Positions 21,694 through 30,500 of a stretch of 31,789 nt of DNA are shown here, piece by piece. The notes under the pieces are model-generated. The model had not been told where the DNA came from and searched no databases. It saw nothing but the letters and a program-made list of their open reading frames with translations. Source of the DNA: a virus. Position numbers and translations under genes: made by a program. Numbering within the stretch: the first letter of the stretch is position 1; each line of letters opens with the position of its first letter. Where the stretch lies: positions 1 through 31,789 of the IMG/VR virus record IMGVR_UViG_3300045999_009214; one strand, written 5' to 3'.

Positions 21694-22154
21694 TGTCTGA
21701 AATACGCATAGCTCAGTACTTTAAGCTTGTTGCTGGGGCGCAAACGCTTCGCTACCAAAACTACTTCATTGGGCAGTCAAGCTCTTATTTAAGTGAATCG
21801 TATGACTTTGCGCCCTTCCGAGCAGAGGGTTCACTTGCTTCGCTAAATGGCGACAATGAAACTTTGCGAATTTTGTTTCCTAACATCGAAGTAGCGCTGC
21901 GGTTAGTTGAGCAAGCAAACGGCAACAGGCTTAGTCAACTCACATTTACAACAGCTTGGCTTAACTCATCCGATCAAATTATTACTCCCATGTCGGACTA
22001 CTATTTAGGCATTGGAGCTAGCTACAGTGAAACAACAATTGAGTTGCGCTTTAGATCGGCTATTGATAGTGTCGGTAGCGCGTTTCCAGCTCGCACACTT
22101 ACTAAAGGTCTTGTTGGCCCATTGCCCCTCAACAGCGAACTGTATCTACGATGA
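21693..22154 (+). CDS. Minor tail protein (DUF1833/gpL-like position)
   Basis: The product is 153 residues, coupled by a TGATG overlap to the gene before and by an ATGA overlap to the gene after. It is beta-rich: RIAQYFKLVAGAQTLRYQNY and SYDFAPFRAEGSLASLNGDN. A regular strand-turn pattern then leads to ATTIELRFRSAIDSVG-like strands (actual text SETTIELRFRSAIDSVG) and a short C-terminus PARTLTKGLVGPLP. This matches tail-tip proteins of the DUF1833 or gpL type that bridge the tube and the hub. There are no cysteines for an iron-sulphur site as in lambda gpL. Confidence 0.6.
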   Translation: MSEIRIAQYFKLVAGAQTLRYQNYFIGQSSSYLSESYDFAPFRAEGSLASLNGDNETLRILFPNIEVALRLVEQANGNRLSQLTFTTAWLNSSDQIITPMSDYYLGIGASYSETTIELRFRSAIDSVGSAFPARTLTKGLVGPLPLNSELYLR

Positions 22155-22531
22155 ATGACCTGATCGGGCTGAAGCGTGCATGGGGCGCTCGGCCTGGTGA
22201 TGGTTCTGGAACGGTTGACTGCTGCTTGCTTTTTGCTGAAGTTAGGCGTCGCCTAGGTTACTACGATCATACCCCTGACTTCGCTTGGTACTTTCAACGT
22301 TACACCGACGAAACTTTTCCTCGCCGAATCATGGCTAGGTGGCTGCTGGAGAATGGCACGAGACTGGATGGTCCTGAGCTTCACGCGGTTGTGCTACTAC
22401 CTGGCTCAAGTGGAGGTGCCATGGGTACAGTATTGGATGATGGCAACGTGTTGTTCATCACCGAAAAGTCGGGCGTAGTTCTCGCTCCGATTCCTGAAGG
22501 TACTGGTCACTATTTTCGGTTGCACAAATGA
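22151..22531 (+). CDS. NlpC/P60-like tail protein (gpK-like, cell wall hydrolase or its remnant)
   Basis: The product is 126 residues. The phrase GSGTVDCCLLFAEVRRRLGY holds the Cys (residues 24-25) at the place of the NlpC/P60 nucleophile, with the helix after it. A later segment ELHAVVLLPGSSGGAMGTVL and the strands VLFITEKSGVVLAPI follow the usual core. A clear catalytic His in an H-x-G-I-Y context is missing: the His in ELHAVV and the ending RLHK are the only later candidates. It may therefore be an altered or inactive hydrolase. It sits between the L-like and J-like genes, as gpK does in lambda, with ATGA overlaps on both sides. Confidence 0.6.
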   Translation: MNDLIGLKRAWGARPGDGSGTVDCCLLFAEVRRRLGYYDHTPDFAWYFQRYTDETFPRRIMARWLLENGTRLDGPELHAVVLLPGSSGGAMGTVLDDGNVLFITEKSGVVLAPIPEGTGHYFRLHK

Positions 22532-25500
22532 AGCGTCGTCTGCTGCCTTACGAACATCAGCTCATCCGAGAGTTGGGCATCAGCGAAGCTGAGTATCTGG
22601 AATTTGCTCAGGCGCAGTTTGATCACACTCGCCTACCTGCGGACAAGCTTGCAACTCCACAGAACTGGGAAGCGGTCGCCATCGTAATGACGATCATTGG
22701 TGTTCTGTTTCAAGTTGGCTCCGCACTCTTAGCGCCCAAACCAGAACTCCCCTCACAACAGAACCAGCGCCGGCGGCGCGATCAATCGTTCGCTCCCCGG
22801 TTCGGTTTCAACAGTGCTCAAGAGCTTGCCAAGTATGGCGATCCAGTTAATCTTATATACTGCAACACCGATCAAAATCAAACCGGTGGCGTGCGTGTAG
22901 CCACCTCACTTGTTTGGTCTGCTGTGCAGAGCTTTGGCTCTAGCCAATTCATGCAAATGTTGGCTGTGATTGGCGCGTCAAATATCAGACCCGAGGATGT
23001 TGACGTTGAGCGTATTGCGTTTGGCCAAATTCCACTTAGGCAGTTCAGCGCACAACGAAGCTGGCTTTATTTAAGTCAGAATGGAAATATAAGCTTTAAT
23101 AATTTGCGCCCTCGGGCGAATGTAGGCGTAGATCCCACTCAAACGACTGAGCCAAGCACGGCATTCGTATATCGCGCCAATCTTGCTGGAGCGCAGCGTG
23201 CAGACGGCTTTAGTCAAGCTTTCTCTCCGTCAACGCTCACTAAGTGTGGAGCCTTTGCTCCTATACCAATCAATGTTCGCTATTACGATAGAGATGATAA
23301 AGGTAAAGCCGTTAACGCTGAACTTGGCATCGAACTGACTAAGCGTAATGGCTTGGATCCCATCGGCAGAGTTTTTGATTATTGGCCAGAAAATAAGCTT
23401 GACAACTCACGCGCTGTAGTACCAGTTGGCCATCGTTTTACGATGCGCTTTAGGCCATTGACAAGTAATGGTGCCAGTGATGTGCGTCAGGCCGCATCTG
23501 AACTGCGCCGCACGCTACTTAGCAACATTGACGTTGCCAGCACATACAAGCTGGGCAGCGTGCATCTGCGCGTTGTTGGTCCCATCAATGATCTAGAGCT
23601 AGATAATGATGCAATTGATATTACGTTTGAATGTGTTCAATCAGGTATCTGCCCTGAGGAAGACTACAACACTGTTAATTTCAAACAAAACGAAGAAGAA
23701 GCGCAGAACGAAATTCTTCGGTTAAACGCCGAGATCGCCGAGCTTACGCGACTGCTTACGACAAGTCTTCCGATTCTCAAGCCGGGAATCCAAGACTCTG
23801 CTAGTACTCGACTTACCCAGATCAACGGACTTATCAACCAGATTGAAGATCTGCGCGACAAAAGATGGACTGTTGCCGAGATTGAACAAATCGCTAATGA
23901 CGACGGTAGCTCATTTGATCCTGTTGTTATTAGCTTTGCGCAGAAAGTAGAAAACGCTCGTGCGCGTCGCAAGGACTTGCAGGGTTTCATTGATGACGAA
24001 TTAGATAAAAATAGCAACAATCGAAACAGAGACAAGATAAGGCAATGGCGCAGTGAGATCAATAGCATTAACAGTCGCCTAAAGAATCTTCAAGCGAAAC
24101 TAGACGAAGCAATTAGGCAGTATGGTTTCACTACGCCAACAGGCGGAAATCTGCGTAGTGATCGCAAGTCGCTTTTGCGGCAACAAGCAAGCTTGCAAGA
24201 AGAGATTTCACGTCTATACGGCGATGCAAATAATATCAACGTAGCAGAAACAGAAGCAAGAAATAGCAACTGGCAGAATCAGATCAACACAAAGATAGAG
24301 GAGCGCACGTACTATGAAAGCGTTCTAAAGAATCCCGAATTAGAAAACGACTTTTTCAATACGAAATGTCTGGTCAAGATTGAGGAAGCCGCTTACGAAA
24401 CGATTACTCAATGCCGCGTTGTTGACTTTGCACTTAAGGCACGTGTATTTAAGCGCGTACAAGGTCGACAAAAGCAATATGGCGAAGTGTCCATGGATAA
24501 TTACAAGGACAGCGACAATGGTGTAAAGCTCCGTTCTATGTTCTTCTGGGTGCTGTATCGCCGCACAAATCAAACGTCACCAGCTCCATGGACCCGTGTC
24601 CCCAGAATCTTTGTCATCCGCCGAGGCAGTGACAACGATTCCTATATTTCGCTGAAATTTATCGCAGAAGACAACATAGGTAATTGGCAATTCAAGTTTG
24701 AACCTATTGCTGAAACTGCTGCCGAAATGCGCTATCACGGCCTTGTGGATTTTGCTTACATAGAAAATTCAGGCAATACCAGAACAGTAAATGGACCGGC
24801 GGGCGGTATGTTTGCTTTTCGTGGCAGGCTTAGAAACAGGAATGGCTACCTTGCCCCCCTTAACCGCAACCCATCTGAGCTGGATGAATGGGGCTTGTTT
24901 TCCATGCGTTCTGATACGCAACTGAGTTTCAGTTTTGACAACGGCCCCGAGCTGGAAATTAAGGCTGTTACGGAACAGAGTGTGGAAGCATTTACCAATT
25001 ATCCATCGCTATACAAAGATCTTTCTATGCTTGGCTTTAATATCTACAGCGGCCAAGGCGTGCAAGATTTGCGTTCAATGTCCGTATTCGTCAACAAGGG
25101 CAAGCTGGTGCGCTCGCTTAATAATGATGGTACTTATAGTGCCACGCCCAACGCTCCAACGAGCTATTTACCAGAGGTGTTCTTAGACACAATCATTGAT
25201 CGAGTTGATGGTATTGGTCAATATGCCAACATCGCTGGTATTGATCTTGTGGCGCTAGCGAAAGCAAAGCGTTTCTGCCAGCGGAATTATTTGTTCTTTG
25301 ATGGCGTAATTGCTGAACCTACATCGTGGCGGCAGTTCTGGGCAGAGGTGGCGCCTTACAGCCTGCTCGAGCTTGGGCGTATTGGCGGCAAGGAGACACT
25401 GATTCCCGCAGTGCCCTGTGACAATGCTGGGTTGATCAAGAGAACAGTACCGATTACTGCGATGTTTACGGCAGGCAACATATTAGAGGGTTCATACAGA

Positions 25501-26169
25501 GAAGAATTTATTGATTACGGTAGCAGTGTGCAAGATCTAATCGCTACGGTCATCTATCGAAACACAGAGCGCGATGGCGTGTTTCCACGCAATGCAAGCA
25601 TTGACATCTCACTAAAGGGCGTCACAGAGACTACCGCCATTCGCCAAACATTTGATCTATCGCAATACGTAACCAATCGCAGTCAGGCCATTATGTATGG
25701 CAAATTACTGTGCCAGCAAAGGCGTCATATACGAAGGAACATTGAATTTCAGACTTTCCCTACCGACAGTCCCTTGTATCCTGGCGCCTACATTTACGTC
25801 GATAACGGCCAGCAAAGCTGGCAGAGCATTTACAGCGGACAGGTAGAAGCGGGTGGCGCGCTAAACGTCCCGCTTACTTCAACCGTCCCAAATGGCACTT
25901 ACAATGTGCTGCTTTACAAGAGCGGTCAAGCTGTAATAAGTACTACTGCGTCCGTAACAAATAACACAGCCAGCAGCCTTGCCATTTATGCTGGATGGCT
26001 ATTTGTACTCGGTACAGCGGTCAGGGAAAAGCGTGTATTTCGTGTAATTGAAGTTCAAATGGATGAAGAGGGCGAAATTAGCATTCGCGCGACTGAACAC
26101 CCTTGCGACTCAAGCGGTCAAAGCCTGATAGCTGACTTCAGCGACGGTCTGTTCAACCCGCTAACCTGA
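22528..26169 (+). CDS. Tail tip/hub protein (gpJ-like)
   Basis: The product is 1213 residues. It forms the central hub and tip that contact the receptor. The start shares ATGA with the upstream gene. Near the N-terminus, residues 49-69 form a hydrophobic segment (AVAIVMTIIGVLFQVGSALL), as seen in tip proteins that insert into a membrane or pack in the hub. Residues about 386-607 are an uninterrupted set of coiled coils (for example NEILRLNAEIAELTRLL and LKNLQAKLDEAIRQYG), interrupting the otherwise beta-rich body. The region 610-950 is beta-rich with the VKIEEAAYETITQCRVVDFA start typical of gpJ-like domains. The C-terminal 260 residues resemble the phage tail protein J fold (RVDGIGQYANIAGIDLVALA, then RFCQRNYLFFDGVI). 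Confidence 0.8.
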   Translation: MKRRLLPYEHQLIRELGISEAEYLEFAQAQFDHTRLPADKLATPQNWEAVAIVMTIIGVLFQVGSALLAPKPELPSQQNQRRRRDQSFAPRFGFNSAQELAKYGDPVNLIYCNTDQNQTGGVRVATSLVWSAVQSFGSSQFMQMLAVIGASNIRPEDVDVERIAFGQIPLRQFSAQRSWLYLSQNGNISFNNLRPRANVGVDPTQTTEPSTAFVYRANLAGAQRADGFSQAFSPSTLTKCGAFAPIPINVRYYDRDDKGKAVNAELGIELTKRNGLDPIGRVFDYWPENKLDNSRAVVPVGHRFTMRFRPLTSNGASDVRQAASELRRTLLSNIDVASTYKLGSVHLRVVGPINDLELDNDAIDITFECVQSGICPEEDYNTVNFKQNEEEAQNEILRLNAEIAELTRLLTTSLPILKPGIQDSASTRLTQINGLINQIEDLRDKRWTVAEIEQIANDDGSSFDPVVISFAQKVENARARRKDLQGFIDDELDKNSNNRNRDKIRQWRSEINSINSRLKNLQAKLDEAIRQYGFTTPTGGNLRSDRKSLLRQQASLQEEISRLYGDANNINVAETEARNSNWQNQINTKIEERTYYESVLKNPELENDFFNTKCLVKIEEAAYETITQCRVVDFALKARVFKRVQGRQKQYGEVSMDNYKDSDNGVKLRSMFFWVLYRRTNQTSPAPWTRVPRIFVIRRGSDNDSYISLKFIAEDNIGNWQFKFEPIAETAAEMRYHGLVDFAYIENSGNTRTVNGPAGGMFAFRGRLRNRNGYLAPLNRNPSELDEWGLFSMRSDTQLSFSFDNGPELEIKAVTEQSVEAFTNYPSLYKDLSMLGFNIYSGQGVQDLRSMSVFVNKGKLVRSLNNDGTYSATPNAPTSYLPEVFLDTIIDRVDGIGQYANIAGIDLVALAKAKRFCQRNYLFFDGVIAEPTSWRQFWAEVAPYSLLELGRIGGKETLIPAVPCDNAGLIKRTVPITAMFTAGNILEGSYREEFIDYGSSVQDLIATVIYRNTERDGVFPRNASIDISLKGVTETTAIRQTFDLSQYVTNRSQAIMYGKLLCQQRRHIRRNIEFQTFPTDSPLYPGAYIYVDNGQQSWQSIYSGQVEAGGALNVPLTSTVPNGTYNVLLYKSGQAVISTTASVTNNTASSLAIYAGWLFVLGTAVREKRVFRVIEVQMDEEGEISIRATEHPCDSSGQSLIADFSDGLFNPLT

Positions 26170-26186
26170 GCGCAGCGGGTCTTTCT
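26156..26186 (+). terminator. Weak hairpin across the end of the tip gene
   Basis: ACCCGCT (26156-26162) pairs with AGCGGGT (26174-26180) over an 11-base loop, followed by CTTTCT. It spans the stop codon of the tip gene and ends just before the next ATG at 26190. The tail is only partly T-rich, so this is an attenuator candidate at best. Confidence 0.35.
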
Positions 26187-26189
26187 GTC

Positions 26190-26621
26190 ATGGGCTTTTA
26201 CACCGGGCGTAGCGGTTCTCTGGTTTTCAACGGCAAGCCAGTCGCCAAAATTCGTGACTGGTCACTTGATACGACCGTTGAACTGCTGAGCACCAATGCG
26301 ATTGATAGTGCTGTCAATACATTTACGCCTGGTGCCAAGGGCGCTACTGGCAGCGCAACCCTGATGTACTACCGCCTCGAGAGCGGCGAAAGTGCAACGC
26401 TTACTCAATTCACTGACTTGCTGACCAAGGTGATGCGCACCGGCGCTGTTGCCGAGACTGATCGCGTTCTGCTCGACCTGAATGTAGGCGGCGGCGCTGC
26501 TGATGACATTCGATTCAATGCCTACATTACAAGCGCTCAAGTTAGCGTTAGCACTGGAGAGTTGAGCGTAGTGCCCATCCAGTTCACAATGGATGGAGAC
26601 TTTATCGAAGTCGTTTCCTGA
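26190..26621 (+). CDS. Second tail-tube-like protein (short form)
   Basis: The product is 143 residues. Its core VAKIRDWSLDTTVELLSTNA at residues 18-37 lines up with VAEVRDWSLEISRAEIDVTT of the major tail tube protein. It is followed by GAKGATGSATLMYYR, like the GFGDANGTANVYM turn. The end (DIRFNAYITSAQVSVSTGEL) matches the tube's IEMPVTLTSASLNVNP strand pair. It lacks the inserted domain. The start context CTGTCATG is similar to the tube gene. Placed after the tip gene, it may build a specialised ring at the tail tip or in the tip-proximal tube. The fold is inferred from these matches. Confidence 0.65.
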   Translation: MGFYTGRSGSLVFNGKPVAKIRDWSLDTTVELLSTNAIDSAVNTFTPGAKGATGSATLMYYRLESGESATLTQFTDLLTKVMRTGAVAETDRVLLDLNVGGGAADDIRFNAYITSAQVSVSTGELSVVPIQFTMDGDFIEVVS

Positions 26622-26623
26622 CG

Positions 26624-27499
26624 ATGGCAGTTTTTCTTGGCTATACAGGCAACATTCGTTTGCGCCGTGGCGCCAAGGTGGACTATGGGCAGCTTGCTGA
26701 TCGCATCACTCCTGATGATGTCAACACTTATTTGAACCGCCTTGGTTTTTCTACCGCCTTAGACAACCTGCTCACTGGCGACAGGCTTGAAATTTCAACG
26801 CAAGATCCGCGTGGTCTTGCTTGCTTTCCTGCTTCTGCCTGGGACTCTGCAACAGTTGAAAGCGGAATCAGCGCTTACGTCAATGTCAATGCCGCTGGTG
26901 GCTTGCGTTTCTTTGATTCATTTGAAAATGCCGTCAATAATGCTAGGGCAAGTGAAATTCCACTCTATGCTTTCGTCGGTGAGCCAATAGACATTGAATA
27001 CACAGTGCGTGATTTACGCGCTAATGTATTGGGAAATGTCAAGGGATATACATTTAATTCAGATCGAGAGACACTCGAAGTAACTGCTCTTAGTGATAAA
27101 TTCAAGAAACAGTATAGCGCTGGCCTGATAAGTGGCGGTGGAAGCATTGACTGTCTTTTTGACTATCAGAGCACGGGTATTAAAGAAACGCCCTTGCTCA
27201 TGCTTCAACTTATTCAACGTGTTGACATAGGTAGTGAGTTTGATCTGGTGCTTTATGTCACTGATCGCAGCCTTGACTCTTCGCTTGAATCGGTTTATTA
27301 CGAAATGACAGCGCTTGTCACACGCGCAGGCATCACACTAAATACCGACAACGTTGTTGAATGCAGCATAGACTTTGTTACGACAGGGGAAGTGCGCCTA
27401 CTCATTGGCGAACCTGCTGGGTACATCCTTAAAGAAGACGACGATCGGATTGGCTTGCAGCAATCCGTTGACTTCTTGCTCCAAGAGGTCGAGGATTAG
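26624..27499 (+). CDS. Third tail-tube-like protein, with a different insertion
   Basis: The product is 291 residues, starting 2 bases after the previous stop. The first strand FLGYTGNIRLRRG is followed by an insertion of about 100 residues. It contains NLLTGDRLEISTQDPRGL and NVNAAGGLRFFDSFENAVNN. The core resumes with VKGYTFNSDRETLEVTALSD (139-158) and AGLISGGGSIDCLFDY, aligning with the tube core VRDWSLEISRAEIDVTTIGQ and YISGFGDANGTANVYM. It ends with VYYEMTALVTRAGITLNTDN, matching the last strands. The insertion falls in the same loop as in the major tube protein but differs in sequence. It is probably a tip or fibre-attachment ring. Certainty about the fold is moderate. Confidence 0.6.
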   Translation: MAVFLGYTGNIRLRRGAKVDYGQLADRITPDDVNTYLNRLGFSTALDNLLTGDRLEISTQDPRGLACFPASAWDSATVESGISAYVNVNAAGGLRFFDSFENAVNNARASEIPLYAFVGEPIDIEYTVRDLRANVLGNVKGYTFNSDRETLEVTALSDKFKKQYSAGLISGGGSIDCLFDYQSTGIKETPLLMLQLIQRVDIGSEFDLVLYVTDRSLDSSLESVYYEMTALVTRAGITLNTDNVVECSIDFVTTGEVRLLIGEPAGYILKEDDDRIGLQQSVDFLLQEVED

Positions 27500-27530
27500 A
27501 CTGGCTCATATCCTGTGACGGAGTTACACA

Positions 27531-30500
27531 GTGGCCGACCAGCGTATTACTCAATTAAACGCGCTGTCCAAAGCAGGCGTTTCAGCCACTGACGTACTTC
27601 CTATTGCTGATATATCTGCGAGCGAAACCAAGAAAGTTACCGCAAAGGATCTGGTAGCGGCAGGCATTGACCTAGTTGATAACGGTGAGATTGACCTCGC
27701 CAAGCTTGATCAAACCAGCGTCACAAAACTTGGCTCTGCTGCGCTTGCGGATGGCGCCATTACTGCGACAAAGCTTGCTGCCGACAGCTCTATTGCTGTT
27801 CAAACCACTACTCCGACAACCAATAACTTTGAAGGACGCGGCTACTTTAATACCAGTACCAGCAATCTTCAGATTTTCAATGGTAGCGCCTATCAGCAAG
27901 TTTTAGCCGGCATCGGCGATCTGCAAGTCACCACAGGCAAGCTGGCCGATGGTGCAGTCACTACCGCCAAAGTTACCGCACTCGGTACTGCAGCCTATGC
28001 AGACGGCAGTATCAGCACGGTCAAGATAGCTGATGGTGCGGTTACAACCGCCAAGCTTGCAACTGATAGCGTCACAGCCACCCAAATCGCGCCGAGTGCG
28101 GTAGGCGCTTCCGAGCTTGCCGATAACGCAGTTGATACAGCCGCAATTCAGGCACTTGCTGTCACCGATGCCAAGCTTGCTGGAGGTGCTGTCACAACTG
28201 CAAAACTAGGCGATCTTGCAGTCACTAATGACAAAATTGCAGAAGCAACAATTGCCTATAGCAAGTTAAATCTTGCCAATGGATCTGTACCTGGAGCGAA
28301 GATTGCTACTGATTCTATTACTGCCACGCAGATTGGGGCTTCTGCTGTTGGCACGAGCGAGCTGGCAGATGGTTCTGTTACCACAGACAAGCTTGGCAGT
28401 GGCGCCGTAACCGCTGGCAAGATTGCTACTGATTCGATCACTACGGATCAGATTGCACCTAATGCCGTTGGTGCTTCTGAGCTTGCTGACAATGCTGTTG
28501 ATACTGCAGCCATCCAGGGTCTTGCAGTTACAGAGGCCAAGATTGCCAACGGCGCTATAACAACGACGAAACTTGGCGATCTTTCGGTTACTGATGCCAA
28601 GATCGCCAATGCCTCAATCAGCGCAGGCAAGCTGAACCTAGCAGATGGCTCAGTACCTGGCGCCAAACTCGTTAACGATTCGGTCACGAGCGTACAAATC
28701 GCGGCGGGTGCAGTTCAAGCAAGCGAGCTTGCTGACTCCGCCGTTACTACTACCAAAATCGCTGATGGCGCAGTAACTTCAGCAAAGATTGCGACTGATT
28801 CAATCACCGCATCTCAAGTCGCACCTAATGCTATTGGCGCCTCCGAGCTTGCGGATAACGCTGTTGATTCTGGTGCCATTCTCAATCTTGCTGTCACGAG
28901 CGCGAAGCTCGCAGATGATGCTGTCACTACAGCCAAGCTTGGCGATGGAGCAGTCACTAACGCCAAAATTGCTGATGCAACCATCGCTGCTGGCAAGCTC
29001 AATCTTGCTGACGGTTCAATTCCTGGTGCCAAGATTGCAGCCAACTCGATTACGGCTGGGCAGATCGGCGATGGCGCGGTTAACACCGCCGAATTGGTTG
29101 ATGCAGCCGTCACTGCTGCAAAGCTTGCCACTGGCGCTGTAACGACAGCAAAGCTAGCCTCCGGAGCTGTTGATGCAACCGCTCTCGGGGCAGGCGCTGT
29201 TACCACAGCCAAGCTCGCCTCGAGTGCAGTCACTTACGACAAGCTGCAGAACGTCAGCAGCACTGATCGAGTGCTGGGTCGTTCGTCTGCCGGCGCCGGG
29301 GCAGTCGAAGAGATCACGCTGACTGCGGCGGGCCGTGCGTTGATCGACGATGCTGATGCTGCTGCTCAGCGCAACACCCTGGGCCTGGGCACGCTGGCAA
29401 CCCAAAATGGAACCTTCAGCGGCACGTTTAGCGGCACTAGCTCTGGTACTAATACAGGTGATCAGACGATCACGCTCACCGGTGATGTAACAGGCTCGGG
29501 TACTGGTTCATTTGCTGCAACGATTGGCGATGGCGTTGTAACCAACGCAAAGCTCGCCACCGATTCGGTCACTACAACAAAAATAGTTAATAATGCGGTA
29601 ACTGCAGCAAAGATGGCAGACAACTCTGCCGCGATTGTTGCTGACGCAAACCCATCTGGTTCTGGCGCCTTTATTGGTCAACAATGGATCAATACAGCCA
29701 CAGCGGTTGAATATACCTGGGACGGTATTGCCTGGCTGCGCCAGGCTTCGCTTGCCTCGCTGACATTTGTTGATTCTTCACCACTTACTTTCTCCGTCGC
29801 CTATCCAGACCCTTATAGCGCTGAAATTACAACAACGCTCGACACTCAATCGGCGAATCGCGTATTCGCTGGTCCAACTACGGGAGACGCAGCATCACCA
29901 ACTTTCCGCGCGCTTGTCCCTGCTGACTTGCCTGACGCAACAAGCTCAACCAAGGGTGCCGTTGTTCCCGGCACGGGTTTATCAATTAGCACGGGAACAT
30001 TAAACCACAGCAATAGTGTTACTGCTGGTACAGCCACAAAGATTACATTTGACGCGCAAGGTCATGTAACCGCTGGGGCTTCACTGCTCGCCGCCGACAT
30101 CCCGAGCTTGGATGCGAGCAAGATTGCAACGGGCACCTTCGGCTCATCTGCACTAGCCAATGAAAGCATTACTGCCGCCAAACTTGCTGATTACTCTACG
30201 GCGCAGATCGGTTCTACGGTTCCATCCGCTGATTTTATCGGTCAGTTCTTCTTAAATCCGCTAGAGCGCACCGTCTACATGTGGGACGGTAACGTTTGGC
30301 AGCCGGTTGGTATTACTGCAGGTACTGTTATTTTTGCAGGTACTTACGACGCAAATACAAACCAAATTGCGTCAGTCACAGCAGATGGTTCTTCGCTTGG
30401 CCTTAGCGTCGGCAACCCGCTGCCCGCTGCTAGCGCTACAAACCAAAACTACTTTGTCATTGTAAGCAACGCGGGTACTGGTACGAGTCCGGCACCGACA

